Assembly: GCA_029721515.1 (NCBI GenBank)
Contig: CM056567.1
Location: 21,498,731-21,562,730, forward strand
Source of the DNA: Synanceia verrucosa
Lineage: Eukaryota > Chordata > Actinopteri > Perciformes > Synanceiidae
DNA: 64,000 nucleotides
Direction: 5' to 3'
The translations under genes and the position numbers were made by a program. This document shows, one piece after another, positions 32,341-43,332 of the stretch (its first letter is position 1; every line of letters begins with the position of its first letter). The notes beneath the pieces were generated by a model. It was not told the DNA's origin, did not search any database, and saw only the letters and a list, made by a program, of their open reading frames with translations.

Positions 32341-32927
32341 TCAGTCTCTTCTGCAGCTTCTGCATTTGGCCTCATCGATATTGCCACCACTGTGAGCAAG
32401 ATCGTTGCCAGTGATGGTGACTGTGTCTGGTTCATCACTCTTTTTTTGTCTTTTCAGAGGTGGTCCAGGCAGTGGGTCGTCTTCAGTAACTTCAGCCTGT
32501 TCGACTGAAGAATTACTGGTTTCTTTGAGATCTTCACAGTCGATGCTTTCAGTGTCACTCTCAGAACTGCTTTCAGCAAAGATATCCCACCATCGAGTTT
32601 CTTCACTCACCCTCCTTTCAATTTCTTCTTCCTCTTCCCATTTCCTTTTCCTGGATTCTTGAAGGAGGTCATCTTCAACCTCAAACCCAGCAAAAGGATC
32701 AGCATCTTCTGCATCTTCGTGGTCATTGTTAATGATGTTTTCATTGGGGTCGTTGTTGATGACGTTGATGAGTTCGCCAATGTCATATTGGTTCTCTGGT
32801 TCCTCCATTATGTCATGGACTACAAATACGTCATCATCATCATCCTCCCTAAGTACTTCCAGCCTTAGATCGTGTCCACCCTCCAGGCCAAATAATCCCA
32901 AGAAAACCACTTCAGTGATCTCAGGGT
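32341..32927 (-). pseudogene. Acidic nuclear-type protein exon, copy 1 (frame broken)
   Basis: The exon starts after a consensus acceptor (CTGATCTTACAG) and reads DPEITEVVFLGLFGLEGG, then poly-Asp, IMEEPENQYDIGELI, a basic RKRKWEEEEEIERR segment, WWDIFAESSSESDTESIDCE and KRQKKSDEP. The first in-frame ATG is not at the exon start, so an upstream exon is expected. Compared with copy 2 a deletion near 32,358-32,372 shifts the frame and removes the C-terminus. No family recognised. Confidence 0.6.
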
Positions 32928-33632
32928 CTGTAAGATCAGGTAAAGAATTATGTAGACATTACCATTCCATTCATTCAATTATTTGTTTTTAAAACGAGAC
33001 ATTGCATTCAACAATCCACACATACACGTAATCTAAATAAATATTCTGCTTCAGTCCATATTCATTGTGTTGAGACTTTCAAAGTCAACATTTTCACTGT
33101 ACCCACGGTGCATTGGATAAGAGACAAGTGTGCAGAGTGTAATGACTAAAAATAGAAAAAAATGAGATCATAGTGACTCCTTGAGTTTGGATTAGTCTGT
33201 ATATTGTTCACATCGCTGTAGACTATGTCCTCACACAGAGGAACAAACTGTTCCCTTTATCTCATGAAATGAATACACTGCTCTGAAAAGCATGTTGTCA
33301 TATATGTGGAAGTGAAAGAGCCTGCCTGGTAAACAGGAGTTTCTGGGTTCTGATCCAAAGACCATCTTGCACAACTGAGCAATCTGTAAACCTGAACTCA
33401 GTCGCAGAGCTCTCTGCAAGACAACAATTTAATGTAATAAAAGTGTGTAAGCTTTGTGGAAATGAAAGAACCTCTATAATTAACAGGAGATCATGAGTTC
33501 AGTCCCTGCAGTGCCATAGTCTACAGACTATAACTACTAAATTGAATGTTTAGGTGTTTTTCAGCCAATGTCGTTCGTTTCCTCGAATACTCTCTTCTTC
33601 TCTTCTCTCAGCAAGTAGCTTTAAGAGAACAG

Positions 33633-33706
33633 AGTGCTGTGACTTAGTTGTTTCAAGGGCTTGTCGACTGAAGAAGAGCTCATGAGTTCAAGTCCCAGCA
33701 GCACCT
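33633..33706 (+). pseudogene. tRNA-Thr-like, degraded anticodon arm
   Basis: The acceptor AGTGCTG/CAGCACC and T arm survive, but the anticodon arm (CTTGT-CGACTGA-AGAAG) no longer pairs. Confidence 0.65.
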
Positions 33707-33964
33707 TTAAGTGACCTGTCATGCATTGGTTTCTCCAAATGTTGTTATTTTCGTGGAACATAAAGAAACTGTGGAATAAGGAGGAGATAACAGGTTCACT
33801 TCTTTTAGTGCATTGGCTAGGAGATGTGTGCAGACTGCAACTACTAAACACACCTAAAAAAATGAGATCACAGTGACTGCTGAAGTTTGGATTCATCTTT
33901 ATGTCGTCCACATCACTGTATACTATCTTGCGGTCTTATTTCAGCAAAGAAAGTTTTATAGTGA

Positions 33965-34038
33965 TGTGATGTGGCTTAGTTGGTTGAAATGCCTCTCCAC
34001 TTAACAAGAGGTCCTGTGTTCAGATCCCAGCAGCACCT
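33965..34038 (+). pseudogene. tRNA-Thr-like, anticodon arm altered
   Basis: Anticodon arm CCTCT-CCACTTA-ACAAG: U33 is C and the triplet at anticodon position is ACT. Acceptor 5' strand is altered (TGTGATG). Confidence 0.6.
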
Positions 34039-34313
34039 TCAGGTAAATGTTATCTGTTGAAATGGATACATTGGTCCGTAAAACAAGTTGTCTTTTATGT
34101 GTAAAATAAAGAGCCGTTGGAATAAAGACGAGATCACAGGTGCACATCATGCAGTTCATTGGATAGGAGACAAGTGTGCAGACCCTAACTACTAAAAACA
34201 CAGAAAAAAAATGAGATCACATTCACTGCCAAAGTTTGGATGAATCTTCATATCTTCCACATCTCTGTATACTATCTCGTGGTCTAGGTTTAGCAGGGCT
34301 AGGCATGAGTTGA

Positions 34314-34387
34314 GCTGCTGTGGCTTAGTTGGTTAAAGTTCCTGTTTTGTAAACAGGAGATCCTGGGTTCACATCCCAGCAGCACAT
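34314..34387 (+). tRNA. tRNA-Thr-like (TGT)
   Basis: The anticodon arm CCTGT-TTTGTAA-ACAGG and T arm CTGGG-TTCACAT-CCCAG pair perfectly; the end of the acceptor is damaged (GCTGCTG/CAGCACA). Possibly a recent pseudogene. Confidence 0.5.
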
Positions 34388-34819
34388 CCCACAGAAGAAC
34401 AATCTGTTCACTTTTTCTCATGAAATGAATACATTGCTCTGAAAAGCATGTTGTCATTTACATGGAAGTGAAAGAGCCTGTCTGGTAAACAGGAGTTTCT
34501 AGGTTCAAATCCAAAGACCATATTGCACAACTGAGCAATCTGTAAACCTGAACTCAGCCACAGAGCTCTTTGCAAGACAACATTATGTCACATTTTAATG
34601 TAATAAAAATGTGCAAATGTGCAAGTGTTGTGGAAATGAAAGAACCTCTGTAATTAACAGGAGATCCCGGTTTCAGTCCCTACAGTGCCATAGATAGGAG
34701 ACCAGTCTGTAGACTATAACTACTAAATAGATGGGAGTGTTTAGGTGTTTTTCATCCAATAGCATTCCATATCCTTTTTTGCTCTCTTCTGCTCTTTTCT
34801 CAACAAGTAGGTAAAACAG

Positions 34820-34893
34820 GGTGCTGTGGTTTAGTTGGTTAAAGTACCTATCTAGTAAACAGGAGATCCTGCGTTCAAATTCCAGCAGTACCT
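34820..34893 (+). pseudogene. tRNA-Thr-like (AGT)
   Basis: Loop CTAGTAA (AGT), with mismatches in the anticodon stem (CCTAT/ACAGG), T stem (CTGCG/TCCAG) and acceptor (CAGTACC). Confidence 0.6.
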
Positions 34894-35084
34894 GTAAGAG
34901 ACCTCTGTCTAATGAAATGGCTGCATTGGTCTTCAGAAGAAAATGAGATCACAGTGACTGCTTTAGTGTTCTGAAATTCATATTGTCCACATCACTGTAC
35001 ACTATCTTGCAGTCTTATTTTCAAAATGTTCCTTGGTCACTTCGTTGGCTGCTTCCTACGTTCTAATGATGGATCTACAATGCA

Positions 35085-35850
35085 GGTGTTTCCCAACGCA
35101 ACTTCTGATGTTTACAACTAATGTAGTCCGATGCATCGTTGAACAACGGAAGTGTTTCCCAAAAGCTTAGTTGGAACGATGCATCGTAAGTTACATCGGA
35201 AAGTTGTGTTGTGTTGGAAAATAAGTCATCCAATTGAATGAGGTAGTGACCAACAATTGATGAATAATGTCAGAAATTTTACTAGGCTACATTGTATCTG
35301 CCAGCAAAAGTAAAATATCTTATCGCTCTCAAGAGGATTTGAAATCACACCTGACTAAACATCACATAGGCATACTGCAGTGCCAACCGCTCTAAACACT
35401 ATCCTATCCTGCTGAAAAGTGGTGAAAAAACTGTAGGTGTATATAGGCTAGACGTATGTATTTCATATCTTCAATTTATTACGATTGTATGACAGTGACT
35501 GCATTCAGTTCTTGCTGTCAATGAGTAGGGAACATGATCATGTTGATGAATATTTCCCAAAGTTGCTAAAGATGTCACACTGGCTTAATGGAAATAAAGC
35601 TATATTTCTGTCGTTGACACGCTTTCAGCAATGAGTTCATCCGAGTACTCTCTGAGCGCTTCCGAAACATCTGGAAACTATATCGTTCGGACGACGGGAG
35701 TTCAAAGTAACGTCGCTCCAACTTACATAGTATGACGGTAGTTGGTGATATTTGGGAAACGGTCAGAAAGGGGAAGTTCGGCCGTTTGGAAGTACTACGT
35801 ACTACCGTGATTTCATGCTAACTTCTGTCGTTTGGGAAACGCACCCCTGA
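35085..35850. mobile_element. TIR element, Harbinger-like MITE
   Basis: Left end GGTGTTTCCCAACGCAACTT; right end, read on the minus strand, GGGTGCGTTTCCCAAACGAC. The motif GTTTCCCAA/TTGGGAAAC recurs inside at about 35,153 and 35,752, with GATGCATCGTAAG motifs between. This resembles a common fish 'gcgtttcccaa' MITE. Family assignment is tentative. Confidence 0.6.
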
Positions 35851-35884
35851 ACTCAGCTGCGGAGCTCTCTCCTGGATAACATTA

Positions 35885-37517
35885 TGTGTTGTGATGGACA
35901 GTATACGGCTTCAGATCCTTTCACCCTCCCGAAATCTGTTAATCACACATAATACTGCACATTCACTTCATCAGTTTGAACCCATTTCTCCTCCAGCTCT
36001 CCTAAAAATCATATCTCAAATGGAATCCACATCCTGTCAACTAGACATTATACCGATTGTGTTTTTGAAGGAGGTTCTTACTGCTGTTGGTCCTACCATT
36101 CTTTCCATTTTAAATGACTCTGTAGTCTCAGGTGTTTTTTTCATCCCTGTTTAAACATGCCTTAGTTCAGCCTCAGGTTTTAGAGCCCGCCACAGCACTG
36201 AGGCTGCTTTTACTAAGGTCACCAATGACATTCTCATGTCAATGAATACTGGCGACTCCTCAATCCTGGTCCTGCTAGATTTAAGTGCAGCTTTCGATAC
36301 TTTAGATCACAGCATTCTGTTGGATTGTTTAGAGACCTGGATTGGTCTGCTTGGCACTGCCCTTCAACTGCTCTGTTCCTGCTTGTCTGACAGAACCATT
36401 TCCGTAGTCATTGGCAATGCCTCATCCCAATCAGCCGGTCTGACCTGTGGTGTCCTGCAAGAGTCACTTCTCGGCCCTCTATTATTTTCAATATATATGC
36501 TCCCACTGGGTCATGTCATCAACTGACAGTATACATTTTCATTGTTATGCTGATGACACGCAGCTATATGTCCCGATAAAAACCTCTGACTCCAGCTGCC
36601 TGACCTCGTTTGAGGCCTGCCTAGAGGACATACAGTGTTGGATGTCACAAAATTTCCGATAGTTAAACTCTGAGAAATCTCATAGTTCTCATATTTGAGC
36701 CCCTTAATAACAAAACTTTTAGTCTCACTCCTCTTTCAGACAATATTAAACTGGTGGCAAGAAATTTGACAGTAAACTGTGCTTTGAGGACCATATAAAA
36801 AGGGTAGTACAATCTTGTTTTATGCACCTCAGAAATATCTCCAAGATAAAATTGTTTTTATCAGTACAAGATCTTGGTTGATTGTTAACACGTTTATTAT
36901 TTCATGTTTAGATTACTGTAACGCTCTCTATGCTGGTCTTAATAAAACTTCTATCCATCGCCTACAGTTAGTCCAGAATGCTGCTGCAAGACTGATCTCA
37001 GGTTCTAGATGTGACCACATCTCTCCAGTTTAGCCTCTTTACACTGGCTGCCAGTAGATTTTAGGATTGATTTCAAGATTTTATTGTTAATGTTTAAAGC
37101 TCTTCATGGCTTAGCTCCCAGCTATATTACTGAGCTCCTCACTCCCTATGTGCCACCATCCAACCTGAGGTCCTCAGAGAAGGCTCTACTGGTTGTACCC
37201 AGGTCGAGACTGGTAACCAAGGGAGACAGGGCTTTTTCCACTTATGCCCCTAGAGTCTAGGGGTGTCAAGAAGAAGAAGGCTTTTTGTCGCCATAGGACA
37301 GCAGATTGGTGCATTTTTATTGGTCTTAGTTATAATTTTAATGTGTTAATGTATTGCTTTTTTATATTGTCATTTTTATTGTTGTTTTTTATATTTTTTT
37401 ACTGGTTTATATCTTTTGCTGTTTTATAATTTTGTTTGTATTTATTGCCTGTACTGTACAGCAATTTGTAACACTGTTAAGACAGGTGCTATACAAATAA
37501 AGTTTATTATTATATAT
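35885..37517 (+). mobile_element. L2-like LINE, internally deleted
   Basis: Broken RT frames give LVLLDLSAAFDTLDHSILL (first catalytic Asp), TCGVLQESLLGPLLFSIYML and HCYADDTQLYVPI (catalytic pair, about 36,546), then SCLDYCNALYAGL and RLQLVQNAAARLISG of the C-terminal region. The segment between the early RT (HALVQPQVLEP) and RT block A is deleted. It ends TATACAAATAAAGTTTATTATTA. The array resumes with AAAACAGGAGATCCTGG, so the LINE integrated into a tRNA-like copy. Confidence 0.8.
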
Positions 37518-37554
37518 TGAAAACAGGAGATCCTGGATACAAATCCCAGCAGCA
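37518..37554 (+). pseudogene. tRNA-Thr-like 3' half
   Basis: AAAACAGGAGATCCTGGATA followed by CAAATCCCAGCAGCAC is the 3' half of a tRNA-Thr-like copy; the 5' half was removed at the LINE junction. Confidence 0.7.
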
Positions 37555-37801
37555 CATTCAAGTGAACTCTATCCGTTGAAATGGATACATTGGTCTCTAA
37601 AACATGTTGTCATTTACGTGGAACATAAACTTTAGAACAAAGATGAGATCACAGGTTCACGTCATGCAGTGCGTTGGATAGGAGACAAGTGTGCAGACTG
37701 GAACTACTATAAGCCTGCACTGCTAAAGTTTGGATTAATCTGTATATCTTCCACATCTCTGTACACTATCTTTTTTTTAGTGGGGAAAGTCACAAAAATG
37801 A

Positions 37802-37865
37802 GGTGCTGTGGCTTAGTGCCTGTCTTGTAAACAGGAGATCTTGGGTCCAAATCCCAGCAGCACCT
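37802..37865 (+). pseudogene. tRNA-Thr-like (TGT), D-arm deletion
   Basis: About 10 nt (TTGGTTAAAG) are missing, so the D arm is lost. The anticodon arm (CCTGT-CTTGTAA-ACAGG) is perfect. Confidence 0.7.
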
Positions 37866-38106
37866 CACGCAGATGAACGATCTACTATTTTACTGTTAAA
37901 AAATGTAAACTTTGTGGAAATGAAAGAACCTCTGTAATTAACAGGAAATCATGGTTTCAGTCCCTGCAGTGCCACAGATAGGAGACCAGTCTGTAGACTA
38001 TAACTACTAAATAGATGGGAGTGTTAGGTGTTTTTCATCCAATATTGTTCATTTCCTTGTATACTCTCTTCTTTTCTTCTCTCAGCAAGCAGATTTAACA
38101 GGCCAT

Positions 38107-38180
38107 GGTGCTGTGGCTTAGTTGGTTAAAGTGCTTATCTAGCAAACAGGAGATCCTGCGTTCAAATACCTGCAGCACTT
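38107..38180 (+). pseudogene. tRNA-Thr-like with AGC anticodon
   Basis: The loop CTAGCAA gives AGC, an alanine anticodon, in a threonine-type body. Anticodon stem CTTAT/ACAGG and T stem CTGCG/ACCTG are damaged, so this is probably decay. Confidence 0.6.
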
Positions 38181-38382
38181 TCAGGTGATCTTTATCCGCA
38201 GAAAATGACACATTGGTCAGTAAAACAGGTTGTCATTTCTGTGTAAAATGAAGAGCCTGTGTAATAAAGAAGAGGTCACAGGTTCGCTTCATGCAGTGCA
38301 TTGAATGGCAGATGCATGCAGAGTTTAACGACTAAAAACAGAAAAAAGTGGGATCATGTTGACGGCTAAAGTTTGGATTAAT

Positions 38383-38444
38383 GTGTTGGTCAAAGTGCTT
38401 GTCTTGTAAACAGGAGATCCTGCGTTCAAATCCCAGCAGCACCT
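38383..38444 (+). pseudogene. tRNA-Thr-like (TGT), 5' truncated
   Basis: The first about 12 nt are replaced by flanking TAATGTGT; the anticodon loop CTTGTAA and 3' acceptor remain. Confidence 0.65.
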
Positions 38445-38860
38445 CACAGCCAGGAAAAATTTGTTCCCTTTATGTCATGAAATGAATACATTGCTCTGAA
38501 AAGCGTGTTGTCATTTACATGGAAGTGAAAGAGCCTGCCTGGTAAACAGGAGTTTCTGGGTTCCAATCCAAAGACCATCTTGCACAACTGAGCAATCTGT
38601 GAACTTGAACTCAGCTGCAGAGCTCTCTGCTGGACAACAATATGTGACATGTCTTTATATTAAAAATGTGTACGCTTTGTGGAAATGAAAGAACCTGACT
38701 CAGCCCTAGAGACTCCTGATTCCTCTGTGACCGCAAATGCTCTTTCAAACTTTCACCGTAATTTTTTCTCAGCTGTAAACTTTTTCTGCAACTGGATTAC
38801 AATCCAGACCTGGAGCATCTTGAGGATTACATCAATGATTTCTACGATAGACTCTGCACC

Positions 38861-39424
38861 ATGGGAAAATCAAAAAAGTGCTCACGCACTAAGGACTCAC
38901 CTGCCTCATCTACCTCCACCTCACCGGCAACATCACCACAAGCATCTGATTGCAGCAGCATTAAAGAGGTACATGACATGTTTATATCCATAGACAATAA
39001 ACTCACCGGACTGGATGGCAGAGTTGCACTTATTGAAGTGCTTTGGAAAGAGTTTCAGCACCTCTGCGACAGCCTGGAATACAGCCAAAAACACACGCAG
39101 GAAAACAAATCACTTCACCAATCTGTTTCAGACATGTCCGCCCAGCTTTCCTCCGTTACCACTCAGCTGGCCTCTGTCACCTCTGAAAATAAAATCATGA
39201 AAGAAACCATCCTGGATTTACAGTCACGCAGTATGAGGGACAACCTGATCTTCACCGGCATTCCCGAGCCAGCCACAGACAAACCCGAAACAGCAGTCAC
39301 GGACTTCATGATCAACCAATTCAAACTTCCAATACAGACCATCAAAAACTTTTCACCGTGTTCACCGTCTGGGACCCTAACATACCAACTCCACCCGACC
39401 CCGGCCCATCATTGTCAAATTTGA
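38861..39424 (+). pseudogene. LINE ORF1-like protein, frameshifted (copy B)
   Basis: Same protein as copy A with one visible difference (TDKPETA versus TDQPETA), including the identical premature frame loss. Near identity implies a recent common origin. Confidence 0.75.
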
Positions 39425-39621
39425 ACATTACAAACATGAAGAACTGGTACAACGGCAAGGCAGACAACTTAAAGGAATGAACTATGGACTCAATGATCAT
39501 TTTCCACCAGAAAATGATCATTTTGCTTTGTTGTTTGTTTTGTCTTTTGGCTCTGTTTTGTGTGTACGCACAGGCACACACACCTACTGTAGCATTGAGA
39601 TTTCCTTAAAACCCCATTTAG

Positions 39622-40380
39622 ATGTCAACCCTCAAGTTTGTAACTTGGAATATTCACGGTGTTGGCTCTCAGACAAAAAAAACTGAAGTACTTAATTACC
39701 TGGATAATCTTTGTGCTGATATTTGTTTATTACAAGAAACCCATCTCTCACAATTTGATCATAACAAGCTAAAAACATAACAATTCACTCATTCATTCTC
39801 TGCTCACTATAATTCAAAACAGAGAGGTGTATGCATATTAATCAACAAAAGAATTTCATTTATCCATAACACAACCATCACAGAAGGTGACGCTTTATCA
39901 TTATAAATATATCAATCAATAATAGCCCGGTAACGATTGGCAATATTTACGGCCCTAACATGGATGACTCATCCTTTTTTTGCAACTTTTTCTCTTTCAT
40001 CTCAAACATTTCCAACTGCCCAGTCATAATAGGAGGTGATTTTAATCACAACTATCAACCCATCACTAGACAGATCCAATTATATAAGCAATAAACGCTA
40101 CTGGAAATCCACAGAAAAAAAAAATCATGAGTGATTCTGGTCTTGGCGATTACAACATCCAACCTTCAGAGAATATGCCTTTTACTCACCAGGTCATCAC
40201 TCTTACTCCCATATTAATTTTTCTGACTAGTAACTCAATCATATCTGACATTTCAGTTTCAAAAATCCACCCTATCATTATCAGTGACATGTGACACATG
40301 TTCCCGTCACAATTACCTGGACTCAAAACAGTCAACATAAACATGTCCCTAGATGGCGCTTTAACACATCTCTGCTCACC
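39622..40380 (+). pseudogene. LINE ORF2 endonuclease domain (copy B), broken
   Basis: The catalytic block LLQETHL is intact at about 39,733, unlike in copy A. Stops (TAA after AAAACA at 39,778) and shifts break the frame, for example in the GGDFN block (GGTGATTTTAATCACAAC at about 40,034). Confidence 0.75.
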
Positions 40381-40389
40381 AACCAAGAT

Positions 40390-42236
40390 TGTCCCACCTC
40401 ACGGGGGACATACATAATAACCAACTAAGGAGGTTGAAGGCAAGGAAAGCAGCGGGTCCAGACGGCATCTCCCTCAGGCTCCTCAAGTCCTGTGCTGCAG
40501 CATCTGTTCAACCTGAGTCTGAGGCTGGGGAGAGTGCCACAGCTGTGGAAAACATCTTGTCTGGTCCCGGTTCCAAAGACTCCACACCCCAAGGAACTCA
40601 ACGGCTACAGGCCGGTGGCGCTGATGTCCCACCTAATACACCTAAGACGTTGGAGAGACTGGTCCTCAGCGACCTGCGCCCGCTGGTGAGCCCCTTTATG
40701 GATCCACTGCAGTTCGCCTATCAACCTGGCATCGGGGTGGGTGACGCTGTCATCTACCTGCTACTGTCCTCCCTCAGTCACCTGGAAAATGCAGGAAGCA
40801 CTGTGAGGATCATGTTCTTTGACTTCTCCAGTGCGTTCAACACCATCCAGCCTACATTGCTGGACCGTACTGGGGTGGACCACCACCTCACCACTTGGAT
40901 TATGGACTACCTCACAGAGTGACCACAGCACGTGAGGATACAGGATTGTGTGTCCAGCACACTTCTCTGCAGCACTGGGGCCCCGCAGGGGACAGTTCTG
41001 GCGCCTTTCCTGTTCATGGTCTACACAGCGGACTTCACCCACAACTCTACTGTCACCTGCAGAAGTTCTCTGACGACTCTGCAATCGTCGGCCTCATCAA
41101 GGACGGGGACGACGATGAGTACAGAGAACTGATTTAGGCCTTTGTGGACTGCTGCCAGCAGAACCTCCTCCAGATCAACATGGGTAAAACCAAGGAGCTG
41201 GTGGTGGATTTCGGCAGGTGACAACACTCTCCACCTGCACCAGTGAACATTCGGGGAATGGACATTGAGGTCGTCAGATCTTATAAGTACCTGGGTGTTC
41301 ACTTAAACAATAAACTGGGCTGGACTGATAATACAGATGCTCTGTTTAAGAAGGGTCAGAGCAGACTCTTCCTGCTCAGGAGACTGAGGGCCTTTGGAGT
41401 GCAGGGGTCACTCCAGAGGACCTTCTATGACTCTGTGGTGGCATCAGCCATCTTTTATGGAGTGGTCTGCTGGGCATGCAGCCTCACATCCAGGGACAGG
41501 AAAAGACTAGACAGACTGGTCAGGAAGGCTAGCTCTGTACTGGGATGTCCCCTGGGATGTCCCCTGGGATGTCCCCCTAAGCTATCATCCTTGTTGGACA
41601 ACACCTCCCACCCCCTGCAGGACACTTTGACAGCACTGGGCAGCTCCTTCAGCGAGCGGCTGTTTCACCCTCGCTGTGTGAAGGAGAGATACCGCCGCTC
41701 CTTCCTGCCTGCTGCCGTCAGACTCTACAACACCTCACTAAGTTCCTGTTAACCCACACACATGTGCAATGACCCATGGACATGTGCAATAAATAATCTG
41801 TGCAATATATAAATATAAATATCTAATAATCAATATATAACAATACTGCATATATAATAATCAATATTTAAATTAGCATGTGTGATGTCATTATCATACT
41901 TCCATTTCCTTCACTTCCTTCACCATACCATTCACTGTATTACATTTATCATGCCACTCCATCTGCTGTGTTCAGTAATTTTTGTCCCAGTCATTTCAGT
42001 CACTTATGTTGTATATAGTACATGCTTAGTTATTCACTATTGGTATTCACTTATTGTATATATGATGCCATAGTTTTTCTTTACTTGGTCATTTTCTACT
42101 GTTGTTATTATTCTTTTTATGCCCTTTTGTATGCCCTCCTTGTAATGTTGCACTATCCACTTTGCTGCTGTAACGATGCAAATTTCCCCATCTGTGGGAC
42201 GAATAAAGGATTATTTTATCTTATCTTATCTTATTT
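40390..42236 (+). mobile_element. Second LINE type (L2/Rex-like), 5' truncated
   Basis: RT blocks in shifting frames: RLKARKAAGPDGISLRLLKS, LERLVLSDLRPLVSPFMDPL, FDFSSAFNTIQPTLL (catalytic Asp), TGAPQGTVLAPFLFMVYTAD, KFSDDSAIVG (catalytic Asp pair, about 41,068), then SYKYLGVHLNNKL and SVLGCPLGCP. The latter includes three copies of a 12-bp repeat (CTGGGATGTCCC). The 3' UTR has ACATGTGCAATAAATA and the element ends GAATAAAGGATTATTTTATC with a TTATC tail. Clade named from motif style only. Confidence 0.75.
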
Positions 42237-42479
42237 AGTTATTGATTAATTGAAATTAATCAATAACAATGTGTGATTAATCTGATCAAAAATTTTAATA
42301 GTTTGACAGCCCTACTGTTAATAACTAAGCTTGAAAAACAAAAAAATGAGATACAGATTGTGAATGCAGACCTTTACTTGTGTTACATTATAACAAATAG
42401 AATATATAAAGATTCAATAGCTACTTTTTTTCATACAACATCAAGTCAGGTCACACGACACTGATTCTATTTACATAAA

Positions 42480-42608
42480 ACCAGGTCATGTAACGCGACA
42501 TCAAGTCGTATCCTACAACACTAAGTCATGTAACGCAACGCCAAATCGTATCACACAATGGCAAATCATACCACCTGATGCCAAATCGGATGGCAAATCG
42601 CATCACAC
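42480..42608. repeat. Short tandem repeat beside acidic-protein exon, copy 2
   Basis: Imperfect 17-20 bp units with core CAAATCGTATCACACAATGG; fewer units than in copy 1. Confidence 0.8.
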
Positions 42609-42625
42609 AGTGTTCTGAGGACTAA

Positions 42626-43332
42626 TCAGTTTTTGAAACGCTTGCTCTCTTGTGTGTCCTCTTCCTCGTGAAGCTGCTGGGACCTCTTCCTCTTCCTAGA
42701 TCCACCTTGTTGTGGTTCCTCCTCCTCCTCATGAGTCTCTTCTGCAGCTTCTGCAGCTTCTGCACATTTGGCCTCATCAGTATTGCCACCACTGTGAGCA
42801 AGATCGTTGCCAGTGACGGTGACTGTGTCTGGTTCATCACTCTTTTTTTGTCTTTTCAGAGGTGGTCCAGGCAGTGGGTCGTCTTCAGTAACTTCAGCCT
42901 GTTCGACTGAAGAATTACTGGTTTCTTCGAGATCATCACAGTTGATGCTTTCAGTGTCACTCTCAGAACTGCTTTCAGCAAAGATATCCCACCATCGAGT
43001 TTCTTCACTCATCCTCCTTTCAATTTCTTCTTCCTCTTCCCTTTTCCTCTTCCTGGATTCTTGAAGGAGGTCATCTTCAACCTCAAACCCAGCAAAAGGA
43101 TCAGCATCTTCTGCATCTTCGTGGTCATTGTTAATGATGTTTTCACTGGGGTCGTTGTTGATGACGTTGATGAGTTCGCCAATGTCATATTGGTTCTCTG
43201 GTTCCTCCATTATGTCATGGATTACAAATACGTCATCATCATCATCATCCTCCCTAAGTGCTTCCAGCCTTAGATCGTCTCCACCCTCCAGGCTAAATAA
43301 TCCCAAGAAAACCACTTCAGTGATCTCAGGGT
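42626..43332 (-). CDS. Acidic nuclear-type protein, 3' terminal exon, copy 2
   Basis: Open from the acceptor (TCTTACAG, exon start 43,332) to a stop at 42,626, about 235 codons. Order: VVFLGLFSLEGG, a DDDDDD run, IMEEPENQYDIGELINVIN, an NN/DHEDAEDADPF acidic segment, RKRKREEEEEIERR (basic then acidic), WWDIFAESSSESDTES, PLPGPPLKRQKKSDEP (candidate nuclear signal), AEAAEAAEETHEEEEE and RKRKRSQQ near the C-terminus (second candidate signal). No fold or catalytic motif is visible. The intact frame in copy 2, against a broken one in copy 1, suggests this is the ancestral or still coding copy. It may be part of a host gene family or of an unrecognised mobile element. Confidence 0.5.

Larger units (their letters stand above)
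31790..33104 (-). repeat. Duplicated acidic-protein block, copy 1
   Basis: This 1.3-kb stretch is a close copy of about 42,240-43,510. Both begin with GTGTGATTAATCTGAT and TTTGACAG(T/C)CCTACTG, contain a short tandem repeat and an exon, and diverge just after CACTGTACCCAC, where copy 1 jumps into the tRNA array. Confidence 0.85.
33105..38696 (+). repeat. tRNA-Thr-like tandem array, block 2
   Basis: Same unit as block 1. Copies at 33,633, 33,965, 34,314 and 34,820 (steps 332, 349, 506 bp) match copies at 62,465, 62,797, 63,146 and 63,680 (332, 349, 534) and at 49,087 and 49,419 (332), giving a higher-order repeat. The block is split by a TIR element and an L2-like LINE between about 35,085 and 37,517. 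Confidence 0.85.
38697..40389 (+). mobile_element. L1/Tx1-like LINE, copy B (5' half)
   Basis: Begins at the same array position as copy A (GAAAGAACCT|GACTCAG). It lacks a stretch of copy A's 5' region (GTGAGTCTGTGTGTG to CTTTTCAC) but is otherwise almost identical through ORF1. It then includes the endonuclease region and stops at CCAACCAAGATT, where another LINE begins. Confidence 0.8.

Noticed and set aside
32405..32992. Ser-rich plus-strand open frames over the acidic exon
   Set aside because: Antisense shadows of the Glu/Asp-rich exon; the splice acceptor and conservation between copies support the minus strand.
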